A stretch of 64,000 nt of DNA. Origin: Salvia splendens (taxonomy: Eukaryota > Streptophyta > Magnoliopsida > Lamiales > Lamiaceae). Of the stretch, positions 39,219-54,358 are shown one piece after another (position 1 is the stretch's first letter; each line of letters starts with the position of its first letter). The notes beneath the pieces were generated by a model. It ran no database searches. It saw only the letters and a list, made by a program, of their open reading frames with translations, and was not told the origin of the DNA. The translations under genes were made by a program, and so were the position numbers. The stretch covers positions 3,410,001 to 3,474,000 of the forward strand of contig NC_056048.1 in assembly GCF_004379255.2 (NCBI RefSeq), given 5' to 3'.

Positions 39219-42200
39219 TTACAAAGTGTACAAACTACAGTGTGAAACATTGATTTGCCATGCATGTGAATAATAAACTAAATTACAATTGGCTAAGAAG
39301 AAAAATAAAATAAAAACAAATTTAGGGTCATGGAAAAATAAAATAAAATAAAATAAACTAAATTCACTGGTAGAATAAAACGCAGGTGCTGATGGTATAT
39401 TTAGGGTCATGGAGAAGCTACTCAGCATAAGCACCACAGAAGCCATGGTTGGTCGATCCGCTGCATTTTCCTGAACACACAGCAAACCGATATGGATGCA
39501 TCTCAGCATCTCATTTCTCAAACCTGAATCCGAACCACTCAAAATTGGATCCACCACTTTCTCAACTCTTCCTTCTTGCCAACTTTTCCATGCCTGCGAC
39601 AATAATCTCCAATTTTAAACTACTAACTGTAATATAAGGAGTGAAAACGGTTACATGCTTGATACTTACGAAGCTCATGAGGTCTCCTACATTATCACCC
39701 TCGCTTCGAAAACCATTATTTCTGCGTCCAGTGATGATTTCAAGGACTAATACTCCAAAGCTGTAGACGTCGGACTTGATTGAGAACTGTCCGTGTATTA
39801 GGTACTCTGGTGGCATGTATCCGCTGCAGTTTACAGTTTTTAGTATTATTGTAACTCAATTAAACAGCTTACAGGTTTTCGAACTCTCGTAAGTTGTAAC
39901 TCGATAAAACTGTTTATGTAACTTACTATGTTCCCACAACTCGGCTTGTATTTCCCTGCGTTTCATCTTGTCCGAACAATCTCGCCATACCAAAGTCGGA
40001 TATCTTGGGGCTCATCTCACTGTCTAGAAGTATATTACTGGCTTTTAAATCACGGTGAATGATCTTGTGACGAGAATCTTCGTGTAAGTAGAGAATTCCC
40101 CTCGCAATACCTCCTATGATCTTGTAGCGTCTATCCCAATCTAAATCTGAGTGCTTGATTGAGTCTACATGTCGAATTGCAAATGAGTTAGAATGTTCAC
40201 ATATCAATAATATCATTATGTAATGTGTTGTGTGTAAGTAAATAAAGGATGAATTAATGTTACCGAATATGAAGTTATCCAAGCTTGCATTTTGAACAAA
40301 TTCATATATTAGCAACTTCTCCATTCCTTCTAAGGCGAAACCCAATAATCTAACTAAATTCTTGTGCTGAAGCTTAGCCAATAAGAGAACTTCATTCTTG
40401 AATTCCATATTCCCCTGCCCAGAATCCTTCGACAATCTTTTCACGGCAATTTCTTGACCATTTGGAAGCTTCCCCTGAAATTATGGTACAACAAATTATG
40501 TGTTTACTTTTTGTATTTGTTTCATACTCACTCTTATTCTGTAGTAGACTAGTAGTAGTATTGTATATTTGTATCTACCTTGTAAACAGCCCCAAATCCA
40601 CCTTGGCCCAACTTATTATGATCAGAGAAATCATTTGTTGCCACTTTAACTGTGGTGAAAGGATACTGCAAAGACTCGACTGCGCTAATGCCGTCGACAT
40701 CTTCAAAAAATTATGAACAAACATTAGAGTGCAATACTTTGAATTAAAGCTTATAGTGTGCAACAAAGACGAGTAACTTACTTTGAGGAATCTCCACTGG
40801 TTTCTGTTTCTTCCTCTTGTAAAAATCATGGATTAAATAAGTCCAGTCAATGGATTTTGACCAAATAATAAATGTGACGAGACATTTAATTTTGTGAAAT
40901 TAAATGACATAGCGTCGATCTACATTTTACGTAGATAAATGTAGTATATTCACTTTCTCAAATCCGATTTCCGGTGAGTGAGAAATAGTGGATTAAAGTT
41001 GGGCATAATTAGCTTTTAATTAAAGCTTGGAGTTGGAGCTTAGGGAATAATTAACTAGTGTTAATTATCCCACATTGGAGGATTAACACATCTTTTAATG
41101 TGCTTAAATTAAGTGCCTTTATGTTATTTAATAATTATAGTGGACCAAGATGGGTGAAAGAGCCCACACGCGCGCGCCGCCGCCGCCGCCCGCCCGAGCC
41201 CGTGCTCGCGCTCGCGGGCCCGATCTTGATCTTGGACTTGGATCTTGGAAATTGGTCTTTGGGTGGTCTTTGGGCTTAGTGCTTGGCCCAAACTAATCTT
41301 TTTAGACCACCGCCGAGTCAGCAGTCCAAGTGGCTTGACACATCGTCAAGTGAGGCACAGTCACGGCTGCCACATAAGAAATCCACACGCGAAAGGCACA
41401 CTCCTGCCACACGCTCGTAACCGCCGGCGGTTACGAATCTGCCATGATGAGCCTTCATGGCTTGGTTGAATAACACAATTCACAAGCATAAGCTATCTCC
41501 CTCTCTCTGCATAGTTTTTCTGTCGAAGTTATGCCCTCTCCTCCATCCAGTTCGCCGGAGCTCTGCTGATTGCGGTGCTGCATCAAAAGAGACGTAGCCG
41601 TTTTACCTTTGGGGACGACACGCCAAACCGAGAGCACTACCGGGGCGTATCTCGTCTTGCGGGAAGAGGCCTCCTCGACTCGGCTATCATACTGATTTAG
41701 TTGTTTCGATTTCTATTGTAATTTCTTTAGTTCAGTTTCTCATTTTCTTTCTTTTGGGTTGTATTACTCCCTACTGTTATCTCTTGTAATCCCCAGAAAC
41801 CAACACCTCTATCTTAGAAAGATGATAGCAGATACAGCCACTATTAAGCACACAACAACTACAACCACAATTATGACAATAGTCGTGCTACCATTTTTCT
41901 TTCCTGCCACAAAACAAATGTATTGAGTCAACTAATCCGACTCCGAGATGCTAATTCAATCTCCTAAAAAGTTGATCATATATGAATTTTATAGACCAAA
42001 CATCTTCAAATCTAAACAGGAGAATTCAAATAAAAGAGACTCATTTAATCTATAAACCCAAACACAAGAATTAAGTCAAACAAGAGAATCTATAAACCCG
42101 AAACACAAAAATTTAAACCAAAAAACTAGCTTAGTCAGCACTAATATTACAGAGAAACATGAGAGCTTATATCAAAACACTAATCTATTATGAGAGATAC

Positions 42201-43093
42201 TAATACTTGATTGTGTAACAATGAACATGTCTGAATTCATGTCAATTGAACTACACCAAAAACAGAATGAAACCTTAAGAAACAGAGTTCATAACAGATA
42301 GACGTTAAGATTACCTGGCGGCGACTGAGGAGGCGGCTCGACAACCTGAGGAACAAACTCTACCTCCTGAAGCCTAGTCTCATTGAAAAACTGATGTGTC
42401 TCGAATCGAAAACTGCAACTTGGATTGAACACACTACCCCCTATTTGTTCGCTACAGCATACCGGTACGAGTGAAATGACACGAATCAAACAGCTACTAC
42501 ACTCCTCCGATGACAAATCCGGGAACTAACCCGAATATCGTTTGAAAATCCGGCCCTGTTACGTTCCCACTCGCCACTTTCCTGGTAGACGAGCCAGCAG
42601 CGGCTCGTATCCGGAGATTATCGAGCAACGCCCTCAGATCCTCCTTAAACTGCTCCGGGCTCGTGGCGTTCCCTCGATTCCAGTAGTACTGGGCGGGGTC
42701 AAGTGCCAGAGTCCCGTAGACGGTAGCATTCGAGTATCGCAGAGTGCAGAATTCATCAAAGTAGATGGCCTCCTTCTGAACCGGGCACGAGTCCCTGAGT
42801 TCGGCTCGCGCTCTTTGCATGCATTCGCGGCACGCGTTGACTTGGACGTCGCCTCTGCACAGCGCGAGGGCGTTGACTCTGTCTGGACCCCGCCCGGCCG
42901 AGGCGTTGTAGAAGCCATTGATGTTGTTTTGTGTAGAGAGAAAAGAGAGAGTTTTGCTGAGGTTAACGCTGTATGTGCTGTTGCTGGTGTAGTTGCCATT
43001 GCTTCCGCAATCGATCCCGGCCCACTCCAAGGCGAAGAGATCTGTCGGGATCAACAACAGGAAGAATAACGACAGCAATCTTTGATAAGTCAT
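39219..43093 (-). pseudogene. CRK-7, broken by solo LTR, nonsense codon and 8-bp deletion
   Basis: Exons at about 43093-42315, 41903-40782 (holding the LTR), 40700-40579, 40474-40264, 40164-39927, 39823-39670 and 39593-39219. Exon 1 carries an 8-bp deletion at about 42523, which removes the start of the second C-X8-C-X2-C motif (QCTPDL of paralogues) and shifts the frame; exon 1 is 779 nt instead of a phase-consistent 787. Exon 2 holds the 988-bp solo LTR plus a TAG codon (41809-41811) in the juxtamembrane basic stretch, where paralogues have a lysine codon. Removing LTR and TSD leaves 129 nt, the same as CRK-8 and CRK-10. The kinase exons are frame-intact ([22 protein letters not shown]), but the C-terminal tail after PAFYS is replaced by an AT-rich readthrough. 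Confidence 0.9.
40818..41805. mobile_element. Solo LTR in CRK-7 exon 2
   Basis: 988 bp starting TGTAAAAATCATGG and ending AAACCAACA, with CCTCT duplicated at 40813-40817 and 41806-41810. No internal domain is present, so it is the product of LTR-LTR recombination. It contains a very GC-rich stretch (41166-41225). Direction is ambiguous; the frames in it are not genes. Related degenerate copy at 35405-35870. Confidence 0.88.
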
Positions 43094-43314
43094 GCTAATT
43101 GAATGCAGGCTAATTTCAGACAGTTATGGTTGTTTAGTGTTTATACTCGCTTTTTTACATCATTCACAAATGGCCATCCCTGCTAACTTACTGCCTTTGT
43201 CACAGCGAGAAAATGGTGATGGTGTGAAACCAACTTGGGATAAACAAATATTGATAGTTGCATTGGTTGTTCAAAACAGATTATAATAATAATTACAGAA
43301 AGTGCAGTGATAGT

Positions 43315-43900
43315 GTAAAGACGACCATGACTTCGTCCTGTTAATGCAAGTGTAGTGGGCTATGAAAATTCATTTTAAAAAGAAAATTGAAAATAGACTT
43401 TATAAAATAAAATCAGAAAATTTATAGCACAAACTACAGAGTACAAACTACGATTTGACCTCATCGATTGGTTCATTAGCGACCTTTTATGCAAGTGGTA
43501 TTAGAATTTTAGCTTGGTCAAAGTGGTATTGGAATACCTCTAACCATTTGGTTTTTTATTTAAATAAAGCAAGAAAAAATCCGTACAAATAATTTGTGGA
43601 TCGATTTCACAACAAGTCGGGTTCATACTTCATATCATTTGGTATCAGAAGCATAGATTTTTGCTTTTTCCTCATTTTCTTGTTTGATTTAGCTGAATTT
43701 TTGACCATATGTATGTTCTAATTTCTATGACATGTTAATTGAATCTCTAAAAAATTTGGAAAATTTCGGAAAACATGAAACTGAGTGTCAATTTGGATAA
43801 CTGATTTGGGATAAATTTACTTACAATCTAGACAATTTAGGCAGGTTATAGTATTTCAAATTTAGTCAATTTGGATAACTGAGTTGGGATAAAATTACCT
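43315..43900. repeat. Inter-CRK spacer, upstream of CRK-7, with relic PBS
   Basis: Spacer block (aaagacgaccatgacttcg, gacctcatcgattggttc), then the relic LTR end gagcaag-like with ttggtatcagaagc (43648-43661) resembling a primer-binding site, then a partially duplicated block (ttggataactga...ttgggataaa) at 43793 and 43869. Confidence 0.55.
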
Positions 43901-44143
43901 AGTCTCTCCGTCTCATGTTACTTAAAGCGTTTCTTTTCGGCACGGGATTTAAGAAAGTTGTGCTTAGTGAGTTAAATAAAATAGAAGAGAGAATAAAGTA
44001 CAGAGGATCGAGGGTAAAGTAAAAGAAAGAATAAAGTAAGTGTGATTAGATATTTTATTTTTAGCTAAAAAGAGAAATGACTCAAGTAACTTGAGATAAC
44101 CCAAAATGGAATACGATTCAAGTAACTTGGGACGGATGGAGTA
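43901..44143. mobile_element. Stowaway-type MITE
   Basis: Begins agtctctccgtctcatgttactt-like and ends with the inverted aagtaacttgggacggatggag, TA at the border. About 240 bp. The paralogous spacers at 36195 and 48465 lack it (aaatttactta, aaatttacata), showing the empty site. Confidence 0.75.
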
Positions 44144-44217
44144 CAATCTAGACCATTTAGGCAGGGTTACAGTATTTCAAATTTAATCAAATTTGGAGGT
44201 TGGAACTATAATAAAAA

Positions 44218-44624
44218 GACTAAAGTCTAATTTTGGTCTCTTACATTTGCCCTACAATTCTTTTTGGTCTCATACATTAAGTTTGTGACCTTTTGGTCCC
44301 TAATATCTTGATTTGGTACCTTTTGATCCCAAACAAGGTCACAAATTTAATGTATGAGACCTGAAATTTTTTTTATGAAAAATGTATGAGACCAAAATTG
44401 GACTTTAGTCCTAGATTATAATTAAGTTATTAAATTGATTAAACATTTTGGCTGCTAATTTTAACAAAAAATGATTATTTTGGACCAAAACAATATGTTT
44501 GGGAGTTGTTTGGAACCAAAAGGTACCAAAACAATATGTTATGGACCAAAAGGTCACAAACTAAATGTATGAGACCAAAAAGAATTTTAGGGCAAATGTA
44601 AGAGACCAAAATTGGACTTTATTC
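44218..44624. mobile_element. Foldback Mutator-like element with 9-bp TSD
   Basis: 407 bp with arms of about 80 bp: GACTAAAGTCTAATTTTGG at the left and the inverted ccaaaattggactttattc at the right; both arms contain tctcttacatttgccct or its complement. TAATAAAAA flanks it at 44209-44217 and 44625-44633. Empty sites occur at 36262 (actataacaaaaatcacaaa) and 48535 (actataatacaaatcacaaa). Interior has further inverted copies. Confidence 0.85.
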
Positions 44625-44726
44625 TAATAAAAATCACAAAGTTAGATAAATATTTCAGATCAACCTTAACAATTCAATCGGCAAAGAACAGAAATAAAAT
44701 AAAAATCAACCTTAAACAAAGAGAAT

Positions 44727-47229
44727 TCAGCGAGGATGCAAGTCAGTAATGGAGGCACCATTTCTGGAGGAACGCTGAGACTGCTGTGTCGAGCGAGAAG
44801 TAGTCCTATGGTGAGAATTTGTGGAGTCGGAGTTGTGAATAAGCGATGCATCCAAACCATAACCACTGGCAACGTGAAATGCTGGCTCTGAAGGCAAATT
44901 TAAGGTTATGGAGAAGCTGCTCAGCATAAGCACCACCGAGGCCATGGTTGGCCGATCCGCAGGATCTTCCTGAACGCACACCAAACCAATGTGGATGCAT
45001 CTCAGCATCTCGTTCATCGAACCCGAACCACTCCTCAAAAATGGGTCTACCACTTCTCCACCTCTTCCTTCTTGCCAACTTTCCCATGCCTGCAACAGTC
45101 GTTAATCTCACTTTTCAGTCACTAACTAAAACTAAGTGGTCAAAAAGATTATATGCTTAGTACTTACGAAGCTCAGGAGGTCTCCTACGCTGTCACCCCC
45201 TCTTCGGAAGCCATTGTTTTTTTGTCCGCTGATGATTTCAAGGACTAATACTCCAAAGCTGTAGACATCGGACTTGATTGAGAACTGTCCGTGCATTACG
45301 TACTCTGGTGGCATATAACCGCTGCAGTTTACAGTTTTTAGTATTCTTGTAGCTCAAATAAACTGTTCAAGTTGTGTAACTTACTATGTTCCCACAACTC
45401 GGCTTGTATTTCCCTGCGTTTCATCTTGTCCGAACGATTTCGCCATACCAAAGTCCGCAATCTTGGGGCTCATCTCACTGTCTAGAAGAATATTACTAGC
45501 TTTTAAATCACGGTGAACGATTTTGAGACTAGAATCTTCGTGCAAGTAGAGGATTCCCCTCGCGATACCTCCTATGATCTTGTAGCGACAATCCCAATCC
45601 AAATTTAAATGCCTGACTGAGTCTACACGTCCAATTAATTGCAAAGGAGTTAGCATATGTTCTCATATCATTAGCTAATATGTTAATTAATAATCAATGT
45701 TACCGAATATGAAGTTATCCAAGCTTCCATTTTGAACATATTCATATACTAGCAGCTTCTCCATTCCTTCCAAGGAAAAACCTAGTAGTCTAACTAGATT
45801 CCTGTGTTGAAGCTTAGCCAATAACAAAACCTCGTTTTTGAATTCTATATTGCCCTGCCCGGAATCTCTTGACAATCTTTTCACGGCAATTTCTAGACCA
45901 TTCGGAAGTTTCCCCTGAAATCATCAAACCACACAATACTTTTTTTTTTTAGTTGAGACTTTTTACACCTCACTCTTATTCTGGATTGTATTATATGTAC
46001 CTTGTAAACACTCCCAAATCCACCTTGGCCCAGTTTATTATGATGGGAGAAATCATTTGTTGCAGCTTTGATTATGCTGAAAGCGTACTGCAGAGATTCG
46101 ACTGTGCTAATATCATCGACACCTTCAAGAAATTATGATGAAACATTTGAGTCAAACGAATGGATAAAGCATATGGCGTGTAAGAAAGATGAGTAACTTA
46201 CTTTGAGGAATGTCTACTGGTTTCTGTTTCTTTCTGTTTCTTAGAAAGACGATAACTGATACAGCCACTATCAAACACACAACAACTACAACCACAATTA
46301 TCGCAATAGTTGTGCTACCATTTTTCTTTCCTGCAATGTTTGATTCAATCCATGTCAGTTGAAGTACACCGAAAACAGAGTGAAACCTTAAGAGCAGAGT
46401 TTATAACAGAAGATAGGCAGTTAAGATTACCTGACGGTGGTGACTGTGGAGGCGTCTCGATAAGAGGAGGAGACGAAGGAACAGACTCTAGTTCCTGACG
46501 CCTAGTCTCATTGAAAAAAGGAGCGCTCTCAAAACGAAGATTGCAACTTGGCCTGAGTACTCTGCCGCCTTTCATCCCATCACAGCATTGCGGTATTTCC
46601 GAAATGGCACCAACCAAACAACTTGTACAATCCTGTGATGACAAATCCGGGGTGCACTGAACTAACCCGAAAATCATTTGAAAATCGGGTCCAGTTGCAT
46701 TCCCAGCTGCCACCTTCCTTGTAGACGAGCCACCAGCGGCTCGTCTACGAAGATCATCCAACAACGTCCTCAGATCTACCCTGAACTGGTCTGGACTGGT
46801 CACGTTCACTGGATACAATAAGTAGTATACGGGGCTAGTCGCCAGAGTCGAGTAGACAGTAGCATTCGAGTATCGCAGAGTGCAGAAATCATCCCAGAAG
46901 ACTGCCTGCTTCTGAACCTGGCACGAGGCCACGAGTGTGGCCACGCCGTTTTGCACGCATTCGCGGCATACACTGAGTTGAACGTCGCCTCTGCACAGCG
47001 CGAGGGCGTTGGCTCTGTCAGGCCCCTGCCCGGTCGAGGCGTTGTAGAAGCCATCGCTGTCGATGTTTTTATAGAGAGAAGAGAGTGTGGCGTTGAGGTT
47101 AGCGCTGTATGAGCTGTTTCTGGTGTAATTGCCATTGCTGCAGCAATTGGATGAGGAGTAGTCCCCGGCGTAGAGATCTGTTGGGATCAACAACAGGAAG
47201 AACAACGACAGCAACCTTCGATAAGTCAT
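44727..47229 (-). CDS. CRK-8, cysteine-rich receptor-like protein kinase, apparently intact
   Basis: Exons at about 47229-46431, 46330-46202, 46122-46001, 45914-45704, 45622-45385, 45321-45168 and 45089-44727 total 2016 nt (671 codons plus stop), no lesion. Start [11 protein letters not shown], signal peptide, DUF26-1 [16 protein letters not shown]26-2 [13 protein letters not shown], proline-rich linker (PPQSPPSG), transmembrane helix then [45 protein letters not shown]. The activation segment reads [10 protein letters not shown] where paralogues have [10 protein letters not shown]. First-cysteine region has CC (NCCSNGNYT), one cysteine more than paralogues. Confidence 0.93.
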
Positions 47230-47479
47230 GCTAACTAAATGCAGGCTACTATTTCAATTTACACACAGTTTAAGTTTAGTTTAGTGTTTATACTGACTTT
47301 TAAATCATTATATAAATAGCCTTATGGCCATCCCTGCTAAATTGCTACCTCAATTTGAATTTGTCACAACCAGAAAATGGTAATGGTGTGAAACCGGTTG
47401 CTCAACTTGTAGACTGTAGTAGTAAACAAATTGTGAATTGCATTGGATGTTCAAAACAGATTATAAGTAGTAGTAATAA

Positions 47480-48643
47480 TTACATAAAGTGTGTAAAGAC
47501 AACCATGATTTGCGCGTGGACTGAATGATTAAGAGCGGAGTGTATTTTGACAAACGAAGGAAGATGCCATGAAATAGAGACCAAGGAAATTAAATATGAA
47601 AAAAATAAATAAAAATTAGTATTAAAATAAATTGACTTGATTGAGTGTATATTGACTCGGGCGTGGATTGAATGAATATTTTTGGAGTGTTTCTTAAAGA
47701 AGCATCCCTAGGGGCTATGAAAAATCATTATGACACGAAATTTTAAGATAAACTACTATATATAATAAAATGAGAAACTTTAGAGAAAAACTATGATTTT
47801 GAGTGTGAATGTCATGAAATAAAGAATATAAATAAAAGTTAAATAAGGATGAGCCCTAAAAATAAATCCATCTTATCATTTTGGTTTATATAGAGTTTAA
47901 ATAGAGCAAGAACAAACCCGAACAAATATTTTGGCCTGATTTCACAACGAGGAAATGGTAATGGTGTGAAACCGGTTGCTCAACTTGTAGTACTCCACCC
48001 GCACCCATTAAATGACCTATTTTTTTTCTTTTTCGTCTGTCTATGTCACATTTTATTTTTACTTTTTTTTGGTAAATAAACCTCACGTCACCCTAACTTA
48101 TTTCACTTACATTTCATTATAAAATCAATATATAAAGGCGTTTGAGCCTTTATTACTTTTGTTTCATGCGAACAAATTAATTACTATTTAGGATGGAATT
48201 CTTTATCTTAGTCTTGGGCTAGAATTAAAGTGTGGAGACGTGGAGTTTTAGTAGTTAACCTTATTTTGGGCCTTTGGCTAAGGCTAAAAATTTAATAAGT
48301 TGTTGGGTCTCCAATTTTATTTATTTCAGAGCCGACTTTCAATTCATGAATTCAGTTTGAGCCTTCAATATAGACTTCTTGGATCTTCGTTTTTGGGCTT
48401 GGGCTTTATCCGAGCTCTGTTACATAACATGGCAAAACGTGAATTTGGAAACCCAAGTTGTTGGATAAATTTACATACGATCAAGACCGTTTATGTGTAA
48501 GCTATATTTCAAATTTAAACCAATTTGGAGGTTGGAACTATAATACAAATCACAAAGTTGATAACATTTCAGATTAACCTTAACATTTCAACCGACAAAG
48601 AAAAAAATAAAATAAAAAGTAGTACTAACATTTTTACAAGGAC
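47480..48643. repeat. Inter-CRK spacer between CRK-8 and CRK-9
   Basis: Spacer block with attgactcgggcgtggattg, gaagatgccatgaaatagag and, from 47840, gatgagccctaaaa running uninterrupted into ttttggtttatatagag. This is the form without the Harbinger complex. From 48180 to 48440 there is an LTR-like remnant (ttcttggatcttcg), and 48440-48620 is the CRK downstream block. No gene. Confidence 0.55.
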
Positions 48644-48995
48644 TCAGCGTGGATGCAAGTCAGTAATGGAGGTATCATTTTGCTAGGAACGGAGAGACTG
48701 CTGAGACGGCGGAGAAGTAGTATTGTGGTGAGATCTTGCAGAATTCATCCCACCGGATTCCCTCCTTCTGAACCTGGCACGATTCCACGAGATCGGATCC
48801 GGCTTTTCGCACACATTCGCTGCACGCGTTGGCGATGTGTGTTGAGAGAGAAGAGAGAGTGGCGTTGAGATTAGCGCTGTATGCGGTGTTGCTAGTGTAG
48901 TTGCCATTTCTGCCGCAAAATGTTTGGCCTAAGGCTAAGAAATCTCTCTGTATCAACAAAACGAACAACCCCTCCAACAATCTTGGATAAGTCAT
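48644..48995 (-). pseudogene. CRK-9, exon 1 fused to exon 7 tail by deletion
   Basis: Starts MTYPRLLEGLFVLLIQ with signal peptide and the beginning of DUF26-1, but the segment between STHIA and NACSEC is deleted, losing the first cysteine of C-X8-C-X2-C. After WDEFC the sequence jumps to the C-terminal tail of a CRK (SHHNTTSPPSQQS, then [11 protein letters not shown] and stop at 48644-48646), read one frame off and with a stop. About 2 kb of gene between first DUF26 and kinase tail is gone. The open frame ends at 48675 and would give a 106-residue protein with a signal peptide. Confidence 0.85.
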
Positions 48996-48999
48996 AGTT

Positions 49000-50179
49000 T
49001 AAATTCTGCAATTTTCAGAACAAGGTTTGGTGTTTATACATCCTTATTAAATCATTAATTTGTCACAGAGATAATGTTGTTGCTGATGAAATGCGATTCT
49101 TTAATAATTCAATCTCGTGGTGCGGCGGAACAAAGCTCCAAAGTCAGCTTTAAACTTGTTTATAAATGGCATAGAGATAAGTTCGTGGATATGAAAAGTA
49201 GCATACATGCTTGAAGTGGACATTTTATTAATTTATACAACCCATATTTCTCCGACGTTGAAACTTCTGATATATATTAATCTTTTCCGCCCTAATTTTC
49301 AACGATTCTGATATAAATAGCATTATCCTTGACTTTTAACAATGTGCATGGTTCATTTAGGAATTTCTATATTTTTGGTGTGAATTGCGTTTTGAAGGAG
49401 ATTTAAGATGCCCAACCATTTAATTTAGGGTGAACATCATATTGATTTTATTTTAATCAGTTATATTAATTCTAAACTTTAGTGAATATTCTTCATATAA
49501 TACTACTTTTTTTACTCATAAAATTTGAAAAGTGTTTTAGTTTATTTTAGTGTAAACCTACCCATTTTACTTAAAAACTCAAAATGTAATTAATTTTGGA
49601 GTACCATCAGAGCTAATTATCAACAACACTTTATAAATGATTTTAGATCACATTTAGCATTCATCTTTATTGTTCATAAATTATACTCCCTCCGTCTCAA
49701 GCCACTTGCAATATATTTTATTTTGGGTTGTCACAAACTACTCACTACATTTTTTTGGGCAATTTCCTTCATTTTCTCTTTTTCTCTCCCTTTTTCTATT
49801 TTATCCACTCTTCATGAATCGTTAGACGTCAATTCTTAAATCTTGTGGACAATAGAGATGTGTCAAGTTGCTTAGAACGGAGGGAGAATATAAGAAATTA
49901 ATAATGAGATAAATAAAATTACTTATACTTTTCATGACTTCTAGCACTTTAAACGTAACTTTTTTTTAATGTTCAGGTCTTTGAAACATGATTTTGTTAC
50001 TCGGGAACTAAAGATGCAAATCCTATTTTCCCGAGTTTAACTCAAATATTAATTAAACTAAGCAAAAAAAGAATTTAATAGATAAGAAAATTGTACGTAC
50101 TACAAAATATGTGAATCCTAAACTAGCATTACTAATGGCAAAGAAGAAAAATAGAATAAAAACAAACTTTTTGGGGGAA
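49000..50179. other. Spacer upstream of CRK-9 with MITE, no gene
   Basis: AT-rich. The region 49200-49900 is paralogous to 53230-54840 upstream of CRK-10 (shared gttcgtggatatgaaaagta, caacgattctgatataaata, aacaatgtgcatggt). No coding frame. Confidence 0.5.
49684..49892. mobile_element. Stowaway-type MITE, duplicated copy A
   Basis: Begins CTCCCTCCGTCTCAAGCC and ends gaacggagggag within TATA-rich flanks. A sister copy at 54650-54835 sits at the matching place of the paralogous spacer, so insertion preceded that duplication. Confidence 0.8.
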
Positions 50180-52982
<2,803 letters not shown>

Positions 52983-52997
52983 ACTTTGAATACACAA

Positions 52998-53290
52998 CTT
53001 TTTTTATCAAGGTTTCTGCTTTTACAGTCCCTTATTAAATCGTGAGTTTTATAGTAGTAGAATTTCTTTCTTTATATTACCTTTATTAAATTATTACTAC
53101 GTACGTTGAAGTTTGAAATTTACAAAGCAATTGAATTTGTCGCAGCGAGGAAAAGTTGATGCAGATGAAATGTTCACCCTTGTGGTGCCAAACGGTTGAA
53201 AAAATCTTTATACTGTTATAAAGAGTATAAGTTCGTGGATATGAAAAGTATTGTTGGTGAATTAACCATACTGATTAGTTATTAAAATAA
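52998..53290. other. CRK-10 upstream spacer, no gene
   Basis: AT-rich 5' flank paralogous to the CRK-9 flank. Likely holds the promoter; no element assigned. Confidence 0.4.
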
Positions 53291-53295
53291 TTGTA

Positions 53296-54358
53296 GTGCC
53301 CGTTCGGTTGTAGTGCCAGTTCGGTTGGAAAGATAAAATAATAACGAGATTTAATATAGGATAAGATAAGATGGGCCTTATCTTGGACTAAATTAGTATT
53401 ACTAAATTTTATATTGATGTTTGGTTACTTAGATTATGTCTAGGATAATTTTAGTATTGTTTTGTTAATGAGATTGAACAATTAGTACAAATTTAAACTT
53501 ATATCCTATAGTAAATTATAAATCATTTTTAATTAATTAAAACTTATTACTTTGAATTAGTGATTAGTAATTAAAGATTAAATTAATTAATAATTGCTTT
53601 GAATTAGTGATGAGTAACGACGAAAAATAAATCAATTCTTTGTTAATTATTGCAACCCCATTAATTTTATTAATCAAGAAGCAATAAAATAATTCCAATA
53701 AAGCTCATCAATTAATCCCAATAATTGAGAATCACCCAATTTCATTAATTCAGAAATTAGTAATTAACGAAATCAAATAAAAATGATATTAAAATAAAAA
53801 TCGAATCGACGAGATGTCCTCGCCTATGTGCACGCAACTCTGCCCACCGCCCCACCGGTCGCCCGCCCACAGCCACCAGCGCAATTGCCCATCCCTACAG
53901 ACAAACTGAAAAAAATCTAACACATACACATAATCGGCATCTTCTTCCTCTTTTTATCGGCGGACTGGAGGGTAATGGCGACCGTCGGAAGTCGCGACGG
54001 GGAGGGACAACAAGAGAGAAGTGAGATGAGAGATGGGGATGAAGGAGTTGGAATCTTCCAAGAGAGAAAATACATAGGCTGAGATACAGAAGAGAGAAGA
54101 ATGATGGGGGAATTGGGGATGAATGGTGTGAGAATTTTAGAAAAGAGAGCAAAATAGACCGTGAGATTAATATAGTCGCAGGGGTAAGGGTATGATGAAT
54201 AGTCAGATCTCATTAGTGAAAAATGGAACTGAGCAGACGGGCTTTGACGCGGGCTGTTAAGTAGTCACGGGCTGCATTTTTTATGTGTATTGGAAATCGA
54301 ACAACAGATTAAAGACAGAATGAGATTGAATCTTGGTTCAGGCCAAGCGAACAGGCAG
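53296..54358. mobile_element. Non-autonomous DNA transposon of about 1.06 kb
   Basis: Left end tgcccgttcggttg (with a second copy tgccagttcggttgg 20 bp inside) and right end ccaagcgaacaggca, an imperfect inverted repeat. The paralogous CRK-9 spacer at 49225-49250 (gaagtggacattttatt) lacks it, matching gtggacaattttatt right of the insert. Contains a GC-rich segment (53820-53900) and purine-rich runs; frames in it show no family. Superfamily uncertain (Harbinger or hAT). Confidence 0.6.

Noticed and set aside
41160..41240. GC-rich stretch considered as CpG-island promoter
   Set aside because: It is part of a solo LTR with clean TSD, and a degenerate relative occurs at 35405-35870.
42542..43069. 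Long plus-strand frame opposite CRK-7 exon 1
   Set aside because: Shadow of the GC-rich DUF26 exon; equivalent antisense frames occur opposite other CRK exon 1 sequences and match no protein.
53895..54213. Serine/proline-rich minus-strand frames
   Set aside because: Low-complexity frames inside a non-autonomous DNA transposon, without family features.
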